A stretch of DNA of 64,000 nucleotides from Nematostella vectensis (lineage: Eukaryota > Cnidaria > Anthozoa > Actiniaria > Edwardsiidae). The DNA is taken from contig NC_064034.1 of NCBI RefSeq assembly GCF_932526225.1, forward strand, positions 10,541,387 through 10,605,386, read 5' to 3'. The position numbers were made by a program, and so were the translations under genes. Shown here one piece after another: positions 1 through 12,900 of this stretch; the first letter of the stretch is position 1; every line of letters begins with the position of its first letter. Below the pieces are notes generated by a model. That model saw only the letters and a list, made by a program, of their open reading frames with translations. It did no database searches and was not told the DNA's origin.

Positions 1-3000
1 CTTCCCTGATGTGCCCCCATTTGCATGGCTTGGCAGAGGTGATAGGGGCTTTCTGTAAGGCGACAAGAACTGGCTGGAGGGTGGCTCGGCTTCCAACTTG
101 ATTTTCTGCAACCGATCAGTTCACAAATTAAAACATTATCAGGCCTTTCAGGAATGTTCAAATTTCAACATGAAACTACAAGCAATTAGTTGATGAGCTT
201 TCGGTGAAGCCCCCATGCCGATTAGGTGCTCTGAGATGACCTAGCGAGGCACTAGAGATCGGTCGAGTAGCTGTCAATGTTTGCGAGTGCTAATTAAATT
301 ACTGCTTATTAAACGTTTGCGAGTGCTAATTAAACACAAGCCATGATATAAGCCCACGGTCTTGCAGGGTAGGGGGACGGGATCTATCTTATTTATCTTA
401 TTTTAGATGAGTATTACAGAAATACCACACGAGACAAGTGAAGGTTGAAAATATCCTATAACCAAAACCAGCCAATAGGCCTGTGATTTATAAACGCCCT
501 GCCAAACCTGGTTACAGGGGAGTTTGATGTCTAAGGCAATTAAGTAGGGCAACATAATGGAAACAGCTGTGCCATTATACTGCAAGACAAAGGCATGATA
601 CCAATTCAAATGTTGAGCTTTTGTTGCACCAAATCAAGTCTCATCAGATTTTGTTTGTATAACAGTAATTCCGCTGACAACTTCATATGTTAACGTCAAC
701 TTCTTGCAACTTACTGATCACTCAATATTGTCTGAATCAATGCCAAGTCTAATGCATTTGAGTTTATATAAAAAATGACAATCAAGTTTGATATAACAGC
801 AATCAAGTTTGACAAAACAGGTGTGCACGTATGGATTGAGACAGGGAACCCCTGTCTATTTCTCTAACAAAGTGAAATGGTGAAGAAATGGAAACCACTT
901 AAAAATCTAAGGTATGCTGATATTCTTCCAATACCTGTCTTGGTCTGCTGTTGCTGCATGCATCTTCATCATTTTGCTTTCTTTTCATTAACTGACTTGG
1001 TGCACATGATCTTCTCTTTGGAGATTCAAACATTGAATGTTACATCAATGCAACAGTGTAAAATGGCTTATTTGTGACGGGACATTGTACACATCAACGG
1101 TAACTATTTGGTCAAATTAATGGAGAGGATTAAAAGAGAACAAAGAGAACAAAGCGATATAACGAAATCATCATGAAGACATTGGTGGAAGCAAAGATCG
1201 TGCGAAAATAACATCATAACAATCACTTACCATCGTGCGAGTAGACTATATTATCAGTCCATTTGTAACTGCACTCAAAGATACACAAAAACACAAGCGG
1301 AAACTAACAGAGCAAGTTAGAAGTATGCCGTTTTGTAATCCTTATCATCTATCAAACCTCAAATCTCGCGCCTAAAACGGAAACACGGTCGCCATCTTGT
1401 GTGACACTAGTTCCAGTCTTTCTCAATCTTTGAGGCACTATGGGATAAATAATAGATACATAAATGTAGGCTTATTTAAAAAAAAAAATGGAGAAAGAAC
1501 TAGACTATTACTTCGTTTCAGAAAAAGAAAGAACTAAGACGTACAATTTTTAGTCGACTTTTTATCTGAATATTTATTTTTCTTTCCAAAACGATCTGTA
1601 TGCCTTTGGGTCTCCTGTGGTCTGTTTACCATCGCCTGGTCGCTTGGCTAGTGCTCCATGTGCGCTGTTCACAACAACAACTTGACGGTGCTTAGACGTC
1701 CTGGAACTACTGAATCAGCCAAGATTACCGTCATTCAGAAATCATAGAGGGTGAAGTGATATGTAGAGCTTATTTTGGGTAAGCATTTGTTTTAATGCAC
1801 TTCTTACTCTGTGGTAATGTATTGCATACAGTACCTGTCAACCCAAACATTTCTAAAACCTGGAGACTTCTTCGAGGGGGTCCGGGTGCGTGGGGGGATT
1901 GGGGGGGGGGGGGGGGGGAGTCAGGGAACATAAAAAGGGTTTTGTTTGGTTTCTGTGGTATACATGACTTCAGGCCTAAAAATAGACACACAGGATAATG
2001 CATTGTTTTATTAGGGTTATGCTAATCTATTTTGCTACAACTTTAATAACAATGCAAACTGTTTTACTTTACCATATTATCGTAAATGATCCAAAAAACG
2101 CGCCCCTATCTAAAGAACGTTCCCCTAAGCTTACAAGTTTGAAATGAATGCCCCTCTCTAATAAACGCTCCCCTCTATTTAATGCCTCCCCCCCCCCTAC
2201 TCTCCCTCCCTGCTTAAAAACAAACGGCATAGTAGTTTGGCTTTTACTGGGTGAGACTTGCTTAATGTCAAAAAAATGCTTGCTACACAGGCCTATTATA
2301 ATCCTGACTGAGACTAGAGCTCCACTGCACTTGGGTTTATTATATTTTCATAGTTTGTCAAGTGCGCCTCTCTCAAATAAACACCTCCTATATATTGAAT
2401 GCCCCCTTTGGATGAAAAGGGCATTTATTAGATCATTTACAGTATACACATTTTTTATAAAAGAGCAAATTTGTTTCCTGTTGTTGTTTATTATATTGAT
2501 TTTCTTCAAAGCCATTGGACACTAGGAGGGGGGAAGGGCTACTCTATCATGTTGACTATACGGGGATGCTACACCCGAAAGGGGTCCGTTTGATGTTCTA
2601 ACTATACAAAAGGGTTGCAATTTGCGATTATTTTACTATATAAAAAGATATCAAATTCACGATTTTCACTATAAAATGGTCAATATTATTACCTTGTAAA
2701 ACTTGAATGGAACCAGGTTTTGTAGATTTCAGCGACTATTTTTTTATCAAATATGTTTCAATATGTTGCCAGAAAATTCTGATCATTTCACAAATTCACT
2801 ATAAGATTTAAAGAGTGTACTTGTGTTAAACGTTTTATTGAGGCACCTTTTTTAATTCACTATATAAAAGGGGTCCAAAGTATGGGCGGAGCATCCCTGT
2901 ACAAAAATTTTTAAAGAATACCTCCCCCTGGACCCTAATGGCCATCTCTCTTTCACCATTTAATTATTTCCTTTTGTGGATATGCCAGCCCAGTGAAATA

Positions 3001-3915
3001 AAGAGAAAAGACTGGCGTTTATATATCAGGGGATCTAGAAAATATGGAGAAAGTGACAACTCCAGCCCCTCCCCCAATGAGATGAAATTGTCTGATCGGC
3101 CATTGAACGAATTGTCGTAGCCCTAATTGAATTCCAACCCGTTTTGCTCTGTTGGTTCCAACAACTTTTTTTATCCCCTCAAGGCTGTGGAATCATTTGT
3201 CTATGCCTCAGCTAATCCAAAGGACAAAATAAGTGTAAAAATGTAGGAAAGCCTCAATGCTACTGGAAAACAAGGGGAGTTTTACGAATTGCTGTTGCAG
3301 TGCAAAAAGTCGATTTTACTCATTTGGTGAATAAAATGTTTGCATCAATAATGAATTTGTTTACAGTGACTGGCTTTTAGGAAAGAACCAATATGCTACT
3401 TCACGTGCATGACCTATGAGACGATACACATATTGGCTTATAACTAACCAATCAACTCAGCTGATATATTCTCTATTTCTATTACGATCTTACTTTACCT
3501 GTCTGGCGTCGGTCTCTTGATGTTTCGCAAAAAAAAATAAAAAAATAAAAAACTCACATGTTGTGCTTTCAAAACATCACAAAGTTTTCAGGCAATTATT
3601 ACAACTCAGAGTCTCCAAGAGTATTACTTAACCTGGAGGTTTAGCATTTAACCTGGAGACTTGGAGATTTGCTTCAAAACCTGGAGACTCCCGGTTTATC
3701 TGGGAGAGTTGACAGATCTAGAAGTGGATGGTTCTTCTAAAATTAAGTACCAATCTGCCTTATCTAGAGCGCGTGGTAAAAATTATATGAAATCAATATT
3801 GCATAGTCATTCAGCCATATTTATACTCTTTCACAACTCAGCTTTCATGACTTGTTGAAACTTTATGTCTTGTTAGTCTCTGAACTCAATAAAATTTGTT
3901 TCTACTAGCTTTGCA
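1..3915. other. Region upstream of the Tudor gene, no supported gene
   Basis: No open frame in this stretch resembles a protein family I know; all are short and lack convincing splice signals. Visible features are a roughly 35-bp direct duplication (about 279-333), a poly-G run near 1896-1918, and low-complexity blocks around 2090-2200 and 2345-2410 rich in short AATAAACGCCCC-like strings. The 3' edge (3890-3916) has a pyrimidine-containing tract ending in TTTGCAG, which looks like a splice acceptor just before the Tudor start codon. A 5' untranslated exon of that gene therefore probably lies somewhere in this region. Confidence 0.5.
279..333. repeat. Short tandem duplication
   Basis: The 20-base word beginning GTTTGCGAGTGC occurs twice, at about 279 and 314, with a spacing of 35 bp. 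Function is unknown. Confidence 0.6.
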
Positions 3916-3936
3916 GATGTTTGAGGTCTCATCATG
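3914..3936 (+). promoter_or_regulatory. 5'-UTR splice acceptor, upstream ATG and start codon of the Tudor gene
   Basis: CAG at 3914-3916 follows a pyrimidine-containing tract and marks a likely 5'-UTR acceptor. The first three exonic bases are themselves ATG (3917), out of frame with the chosen start at 3934. That upstream frame ends after 14 codons inside exon 1, so it could dampen translation. The ATG at 3934 has the context ATCATGG. Confidence 0.45.
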
Positions 3937-6900
3937 GCACCCAAAAAGAACCCCTTAGATGACGCCAGGAAAAGGTTGAATGAAAAACTTGAAAGCATTA
4001 AAGAACAATCAGATTATATCAGACAAGTTCTAAATGATACCGTTGAAAATGTGAGTAACACTTGATACAAGACAGGGAGAGGCAGGGTGGGGGGGCTTGC
4101 CCCCTCTATTCTGATTGGAGTCGTTATTTTTTTTTACATAAACACACATTTTGTTTTACACATACAAATCCATTGCTTGATAAAAGAAGATTTTATACAT
4201 TTTTTAACTGCTTTTTATCTGTGCTCTATGTCAATCCCAGGTACCCTGGGATCATCATTACCTAAAACATTACCACATCTTTAAAACACTCATCAATATT
4301 CAATAAGCATGTTGACAAATCGGATGTCATTCTTCAGACACATGAATAGGCTTTATACCTAGGAATATACCCAACAAATCTAAAGCACGGGGAGGGAATT
4401 GAAATCATCTCCAGGGAAATATTGGGGTATAATAGAAAAACAATGACAGACTAACAAACATGAAACATATAAAGCTATCAGGACGTCATGAAGGGTTATA
4501 TAATGTTGCATCCAGTAGATTTTCTAAGCTGTCGTCACGCTGTCTTTGACCAGTTTTGACTCGCATGATTATGTTCAACCTGAGAATAAAGAAAGTCAGA
4601 ATAATCTAAGACCTGAATGAAACAGTATAAACACTGACAACTTTATATGTACAGTACTTACCTTGGGTCATTTTGCTTAACCAGTTGGACTTCGCCCTCA
4701 GGATTTTAGATCCACGAAAACACTCCTCCTTTTGGTTTTTTAAATAGTACCTAGATCTCCTACATTGTCCTGAATCAGCACTTACTTTTCTGAGAAACTG
4801 CTTCCATCTGATTAAAACTGTAATCGTTTGAATAAGCACCTTCCCCAAATAAGTGCCTCACCCAATTAAGCTACTCCCTGAGTAAGCACCTCACTCAATT
4901 AAGCTACTCCCTGAGTAAGCACCTCACTCAATTAAGCTACTAACTGAGTAAGCACCTCACTCAATTATGCTACTCCCTGAGTAAGCACTTCACTCCATTA
5001 AGCTACTCCCTGAGTAAGCACCTCACTCAATTAAGCTACTCCCTGAGTAAGCACCTCACTCAATTAAGCTACTCCCGGAGTAAGCACCTCACCCAATTAA
5101 GCTACTCCCTGAGTAAGCACCTCACACAATTAAGCTACTCCCTGAGTAAGCACCTCACTCAATTAAGCTACTCCCTGAGTAAGCACCTCACTCAATTAAG
5201 CTACTCCCTGAGTAAGCACCTCACTCAATTAAGCTACTCCCTGAGTAAGCACCTCACTCAATTAAGCTACTCCCTGAGTAAGCACCTCACTCAATTAAGC
5301 TACTCCCTGAGTAAGCACCTCACTCCATTAAGCTACTCCCTGAGTTAGCACCTCACTCAATTAAGCTACTCCCTGAGTAAGCACCTCACTCAATTAAGCT
5401 ACTCCCTGAATAAGCACCTCACTCAATTAAGCTACTCCCTGAGTAAGCACCTCACTCAATTAAGCTACTCCCTTAGTAAGCACCTCACTCAATTAAGCTA
5501 CTCCCTGAGTAAGCACCTCACTCAATTAAGCTACTCCCTGAGTAAGCACCTCACTCAATTAAGCTACTCCCTGAGTAAGCACCTCACTCAATTAAGCTAC
5601 TCCCTGAGTAAGCACCTCACTCAATTATGCTACTCCCTGAGTAAGCACCTCACTCAATTAAGCTACTCCCTGAGTAAGCACCTCACTCAATTAAGCTACT
5701 CCCTGAGTAAGCACCTCACTCAATTAAGCTACTCCCTGAGTAAGCACCTCACTCAATTAAGCTACTAACTGAGTAAGCACCTCACTCAATTATGCTACTC
5801 CCTGAGTAAGCACTTCACTCCATTAAGCTACTCCCTGAGTAAGCACCTCACTCAATTAAGCTACTCCCTGAGTAAGCACCTCACTCAATTAAGCTACTCC
5901 CGGAGTAAGCACCTCACCCAATTAAGCTACTCCCCGAGTAAGCACCTCACACAATTAAGCTACTCCCTGAGTAAGCACCTCACTCAATTAAGCTACTCCC
6001 TGAGTTAGCACCTCACTCAATTAAGCTACTCCCTGAGTTAGCACCTCACTCAATTAAGCTACTCCCTGAGTTAGCACCTCACTCAATTAAGCTACTCCCT
6101 GAGTTAGCACCTCACTCAATTAAGCTACTCCCTGAGTTAGAACCTCACTCAATTAAGCTACTCCCTGAGTAAGCACCTCACTCAATTAAGCTACTCCCTG
6201 AATAAGCACCTCACTCAATTAAGCTACTCCCTGAATAAGCACCTCACTCAATTATGCTACTAACTGAGTTAGCACCTCACTCAATTAAGCTACTCCCTGA
6301 GTTAGCACCTCACTCAATTAAGCTACTCCCTGAATAAGCACCTCACTCAATTAAGCTACTCCCTGAATAAGCACCTCACTCAATTAAGCTACTCCCTGAG
6401 TTAGCACCTCACTCAATTAAGCTACTCCCTGAGTTAGCACCTCACTCAATTAAGCTACTCCCTGAGTTAGAACCTCACTCAATTAAGCTACTCCCTGAGT
6501 AAGCACCTCACTCAATTAAGCTACTCCCTGAGTAAGCACCTCACTCAATTAAGCTACTCCCTGAATAAGCACCTCACTCAATTAAGCTACTCCCTGAGTT
6601 AGCACCTCACTCAATTAAGCTACTCCCTGAGTAAGCACCTCACTCAATTAAGCTACTCCCTTAGTAAGCACCTCACTCAATTAAGCTACTCCCTGAGTAA
6701 GCAATTAAGCTACTCCCTGAGTTAGCACCTCACCCAATTAAGCTACTCCCTGAGTTAGCACCTCACTCAATTAAGCTACTCCCTGAGTAAGCACCTCACC
6801 CAATTAAGCTACTCCCTGAGTAAGCACCTCACTCAATTAAGCTACTCCCTGAGTAAGCACCTCACTCAATTAAGCTACTCCCTGAGTAAGCACCTCACTC

Positions 6901-9900
6901 AATTAAGCTACTCCCTGAGTAAGCACCTCACTCAATTAAGCTACTCCCTGAGTAAGCACCTCACTCAATTAAGCTACTCCCTGAGTAAGCACCTCACTCA
7001 ATTAAGCTACTCCCTGAGTTAGCACCTCACTCAATTAAGCTACTCCCTGAGTTAGCACCTCACTCAATTAAGCTACTCCCTGAGTAAGCACCTCACTCAA
7101 TTAAGCTACTCCCTGAATAAGCACCTCACTCAATTAAGCTACTCCCTGAGTAAGCACCTCACTCAATTAAGCTACTCCCTGAGTAAGCACCTCACTCAAT
7201 TAAGCTACTCCCTGAGTAAGCACCTCACACAATTAAGCTACTCCCTGAGTAAGCATCTCACACAATTAAGCTACTCCCTGAGTAAGCACCTCACCCAATT
7301 AAGCTACTCCCTGAGTAAGCACCTCACTCCATTAAGCTACTAACTGAGTAAGCACCTCACTCAATTAAGCTACTCCCTGAGTTAGCACCTCACTCAATTA
7401 AGCTACTCCCTGAGTTAGCACCTCACTCAATTAAGCTACTCCCTGAGTAAGCACCTCACTCAATTAAGCTACTCCCTGAATAAGCACCTCACTCAATTAA
7501 GCTACTCCCTGAGTAAGCACCTCACTCAATTAAGCTACTCCCTTAGTAAGCACCTCACTCAATTAAGCTACTCCCTGAGTAAGCAATTAAGCTACTCCCT
7601 GAGTTAGCACCTCACCCAATTAAGCTACTCCCTGAGTTAGCACCTCACTCAATTAAGCTACTCCCTGAGTAAGCACCTCACTCAATTAAGCTACTCCCTG
7701 AGTAAGCACCTCACTCAATTAAGCTACTCCCTGAGTAAGCACCTCACTCAATTAAGCCGTTCTCTGATTGAGCGCCTTGCCTTGTATGGGGCATGAAATT
7801 TTTTTTTAAAAAGTACTAAGTGCTTATTCAAGCAATTTTGGGAACAAACATCACCCTGCATATATTGTTGTTACAGTGCTGTGGCATTCTTATATTAAGC
7901 ATAGCAAGCAACAACTACAAACATTGTTGACTGCAAACTCCTCTTTTAGCTGCCCTTATGTAGATCATAGGTACCATGCATTTATTAAATAATATTAACA
8001 TTTTTTATGCTGTTTTCTAAAATCCAAATGCAGTTCAAACTTTCTTCATTATACTGTATTCTTCTTAGAAAGTTTAAAAAGATAACTTGAAAGTAAGGAG
8101 TACAGTACAGGTATTGGTAATCTGCTAAAATAAACCATCATCAAATTTATTATTTTTTCAAGTTCTTTGACAATAAACAGCATATATTCCATCAACAGGC
8201 AACCAAACCTGCCAGAGATCTGCTTGTTCAGAGAGATCGGAAGAAGTTTTTTGCAAAGTATTCAACTGTTAGTCAGGATCTTGAAAAGTGCCTAGACTTT
8301 TTGCTACTTCTGAGTGACTCGGTGTCGTCTACAAATGAAGAAGAGCAATCAGGTGCAATGTTTTATTGTCTTTCTATAATTTCTTTTAAATACAGCTCAT
8401 GCATAATGTAAATGCTGTTTGAGCATAATTGATAAATATAAGATAATGTACACCCTTGCATTGGAACCTATTATTGAGTTGTGGGGTTGTGCCCTGTATA
8501 GCTATCATACTGTCTTTGGACAAATACATACATGAACTAAAGCTATGTTCTAATACGTAATGTTATAAGTCCCTCTTGGAGGCCTCATGTGAGTCTAGTG
8601 AGGTTTAAAAACAGATGACTTTTTGATTGTTTTAGGGAGTAAGATTTCATCTTCCACCCTTCTTTCTATGGTTGTCTTAAATCTGTGCTCGCATTTCCTT
8701 ACAGGTTCAAGTGATGAGGATGATGTAGCTGAAGGTGAGTGTGAACCAAGTGGCCATAAAACACCCAGACAGTGTGAAGGCAATAGAGACAGCAAAGAAG
8801 AAGAAAATTCACCAGGAACCAAAGCCAAAGATGGTAAGTAGGACTTACTTTTGTATGATTTAAAGGTTCTTTTTCAGCCGCCATTTTGTCATCCTGGCGA
8901 AATACCAGGTGCAAGAAAGCATCTGTTGCTATGGGGAAGTTTTGCCACATTTTCGATTAAAATTGGTAAATAACACTTTGTATAAAATTTTGGTTCTGGA
9001 TTGCAATTTCAAAAAATGAATTTCTAATTTGTCATCAGATTTTGAATACAACAATGAAAGGTTTGGCTGACCTTGACTAGATGTCTTAGAGACGACAAGA
9101 TAATAGGGGTGCTATTAGAACATTTTATTTGCTTCTTCTTAGATCAATCAAAGAGGAAGGTTCAAGGAGTCCAAGAATCTAAGAAAACTGTTAAAGAACC
9201 ATTTACTAGTAAAGAGAAGGCTAGCACAAATTTAAAGGAGCATGCCAGTTTGAAGGATGAAAATAATCTTGTTGTGCGAGATGAGAATGAGAAGGAAATC
9301 TCCAGTGAAAGTAGAAATATAACAGTACCATCAACTAAATATCATGACCATAAGTCCATCACAAATGAAGAAGGGCTCTCAACAGCCCTCAAACAAAAGT
9401 CTGTATCCAGTTCCATTCAAGGAAAATCTACATCAAGCAGAGAAGAATCTTCTTGCAAGAGAACATCTCCATCTAGTAAGTCTATGAAAACAAGTGCAGT
9501 AAAAGAGCCAACATCTAAAGGCTCATCCCCTCAGTCACAGCAAAGACAGACTGAAGAACCTAAAGAAAAAGCTGTCTTGATACCAAGAAAAAATCCTCCA
9601 GGCTTCCAGCAAGCAAAGTCCAAGGCTGAGGTGTATTCAAGGGTTCAAAGACTTGGCAAGAGAACCCCTGTTGCATCTACATTTAGAGATCGCAAGGTGG
9701 CCACTGCTACTCACAAGGCAACTGTTCAGAAAGGTTTGTTGTTGTTATTGTGCCACCAAAAGCCAGAGCATCGTGTGTTTGCTGCTAAAAAGCAGTGCGC
9801 TAGTTGTTTTTTTTTAAGTGGACTACACATCTCTAATTTAAAATACTAGATGATTGGCGTGAAAATAGGACCTTTATAAGACCTTTTGGTAATGTTTTTT

Positions 9901-12900
9901 TTGTTTTTCTAGTCTATCTAAAGCCATACCCACTGGCTGATGGTACCAGCTTAAAGGTTATAGTTACTGAGGTTATAAGCCCATGGGAATTATGGCTTCA
10001 GCCCATAAACACAGAGTTTGACCTTCTTATGGAGAAAATGTGGTAAGTGCCATCAGTAAAAAAGAACTGTTAACAGTGAAAATATACAAATCCATTTGGT
10101 TGTTTGAATGTCTTGCACCTGTGATTTGTTGATATTCAGCATTTACTTATCAGCATGGAATTTGCCACTGCAGCAAGAGGGGGCTACAAAGGTGGCCTCT
10201 CCACACCACCCTCTGTGGGGGATTTCTGCTGTGCAAGGTTCACTGAAGATGACACTTGGTACCGTGTTCAAGTTATTTCCATCAGCCAATCAGATGACAC
10301 TGATGTCCAGCAAGTTATGGGTATGTGTAGTACACTTTAACAATTACTGTAAGTCACCATACAGCTGTTCATTTTGTTGTCAGTCCATTAGTCCATTGCT
10401 ATAACCCCTAAAGGGGCCGGGGGGCTTGTGCCTCCCAGTTATTTTCTAGAATTATAAGGAAATGACTAGTAAGGACTCCCAGTTTTCTTTATGTCTTTTA
10501 TGTTTCTATGTCTCTGCATCATCCCCCCCTCCCTCCCCAGTATGTTCAGGTCCATTATGGCCCTGCAGTCTTCCAATCAGTCAGTCAGTCTTCCATCGTT
10601 GCTTGGTTATCGGTCAGTCTGTCGGTCATGTTTGTTTGATCATTTAGGTAGAGTACTTTTTATGTCTTCTGAATATCTCAGATATCCGTGGGCGTTATCT
10701 CTCATCCAGTAGTACAACAAGTACAGGCAGCTTGGATGACTTATCTGGAGTGACTGTTGAAGTATTGTGTGTTGATGATGGCAACAGAGAGAAGCTACCT
10801 TTGAGTAGACTTAGACCACTTCCAGATGCCTTCACGGTCCTTCCTTGTCAGGCTGTTTGCTGTGCACTGTCTGGGATACAACCTATACGATCACCTGAGA
10901 AAACACAGAAAAGTAAGGGACATGAGTTTAAAAAGTTCTCATTGTTTATTTTTCTTTGTTATTTGGAAGTTAACTTCAATAATGTTCTTGCCTTTTTTGG
11001 TTGAGAGATTGTGCGTAAACTTGCAGAGAGTTCTTATTTGTTGTTTCATGACAGTCATTGTTAATAGGCCCCCTGCCACTTCTTGCCCCAGTCTCCTATA
11101 GACCATTTAGTCAAGCTAGACGTGTCCTGCTTATTCACCCTGTGACTATTTTCAGTTGTATAAAAAGCCTTCAAAAAGGGAGCTCAGATGAGGTTACTTT
11201 TTCCATTTGCAGGCTTTTGATTTTGAATTCAATTGTTGTTACATCAAAATACGCATATCTGGGAAATTGTTATCATTAGATAACCATTTCGAGATAACAG
11301 CCTTGTCTTGAGTTTGCAAAAATGGTCACAAAAAGAAGCTTAATGGATTATTTCCAGGTGCCATCGGCTGACTACATTATGTCCTTTTTAATAAGGAACT
11401 CAAAAATAATTTATTTCCAGGTAACTCTGTCTGGGATGGGCCTGCCATCAACTGGCTGAAGAACAAAGTATTTGGCAACACTCTTATAGCATACCTGTCT
11501 ACTACCAAGGGTCCCAGTGGATCTCTACTCATAGCAGAGCTCTACCTTCCAAGTGCAGCAAAGTCCAAAGGATCAGGAAATCCAGACACACTACCTGGTC
11601 TTCAGTTCAGTATCTCTCATCAAATGGTCAATGCTGGTATGGCAAAGCTTGTCCAACAAACCACACCGTGTGATAGTCCAGATTTGAGCCCAAATTCCAT
11701 GTCCAGTGAAGGGTATAAGGAGACTAGGCAATCACTGGCTGGTGTAAGTGAAGGTGTGGCAAAGCCTGAAGAAGGTGTTTCAACCCAGCAGCACTCGGTG
11801 TCAGGAGAGCCAGACACTTTGCGAAAGTCAGTAACACAATTTTCAATGGATAAAGGTGATACCATAATTTTACCAAATGACTCAGAGAAAACACAGATAG
11901 TGGCAAATCTTATCCATGACAATTCAACTATGCTACCAGCTGACCAGCCTCTGCAACCAAGTGGCTCTTCTGTGCTGATTGCTTCATATGAACAGAAGAC
12001 TTGGGAGATTGATGGAACCATGCGTCAAGCACCGGATGGCAGCAGTTTCTCGGAAAGTAAGTGCTTGATTCAGAACAGTGTTTGCAATATAGGATGTGAT
12101 AATGGTGCTACTTTTGATTACTGCCATTTTTTTCTAGTACCACCACAAGGACTGGAGATGCCTCAGGTGCAGATGTGTCTGCGGGTGATGATGGCAGAGG
12201 TGACCACACCCAGTGAGTTCTATGTGCACCTCATTACCCCTGAGGCGGGCTTGTTGGACATACTCATGGATGAGTTACAGCAGTATTACTCAGGTACTAG
12301 CACCAGTAATAATTATATGGACTTTGATGCGGCAATGACGATCGCTAGGACGGCGTGACCGAGGAAAACAGTTTAGCACTTGATGAAATATTCCAAAATC
12401 CTGTAGTTTCAATAAAATTACCTAGACTTTATACTCAAGAACAAACAGAAATTTACCTATATCTTTATTTCTACAATAGCTAAAAGGAAAAGGTTAGTTT
12501 CTACTCCAATCCTCCACATCCCTTAATTTCATGTCATGGTTTGGCAGACAGAACATATTTTCAAGATTTTCAAGTGCGACCTTGAATTTCCGAATCAACT
12601 TCCTTTTATCGACATGCAATATTGATAACGATGGTTGTCTTTGATTTGTAGGACCTGACTCCAATGTGCCAATGGACTACCAGCTAGAGATTGGAGAATT
12701 CTGCTGCGCCAAATTCTCTGAAGACGGCCGCTGGTACAGAGCAAATGTTTGTGATGTCAGAATCACTTCAGAAGGGAGGGATAGTGATGACATGTTCGAG
12801 CCAGTGAGGGAGATGCAGGTTAAAGCTGAGATTCAAGTGTTTTATATTGACTTTGGTAACATAGAGTGGGTGGACATGAGCGATACCCGTCCTCTCCTGG

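Noticed and set aside
4846..7757. CRISPR-like repeat array
   Set aside because: The 33-bp units adjoin directly with no unique spacers and lie in a eukaryotic intron; likewise the 29-bp array at 61620-63345.
11620..12021. 133-codon minus-strand frame
   Set aside because: Shadow of Tudor exon 8 on the opposite strand.
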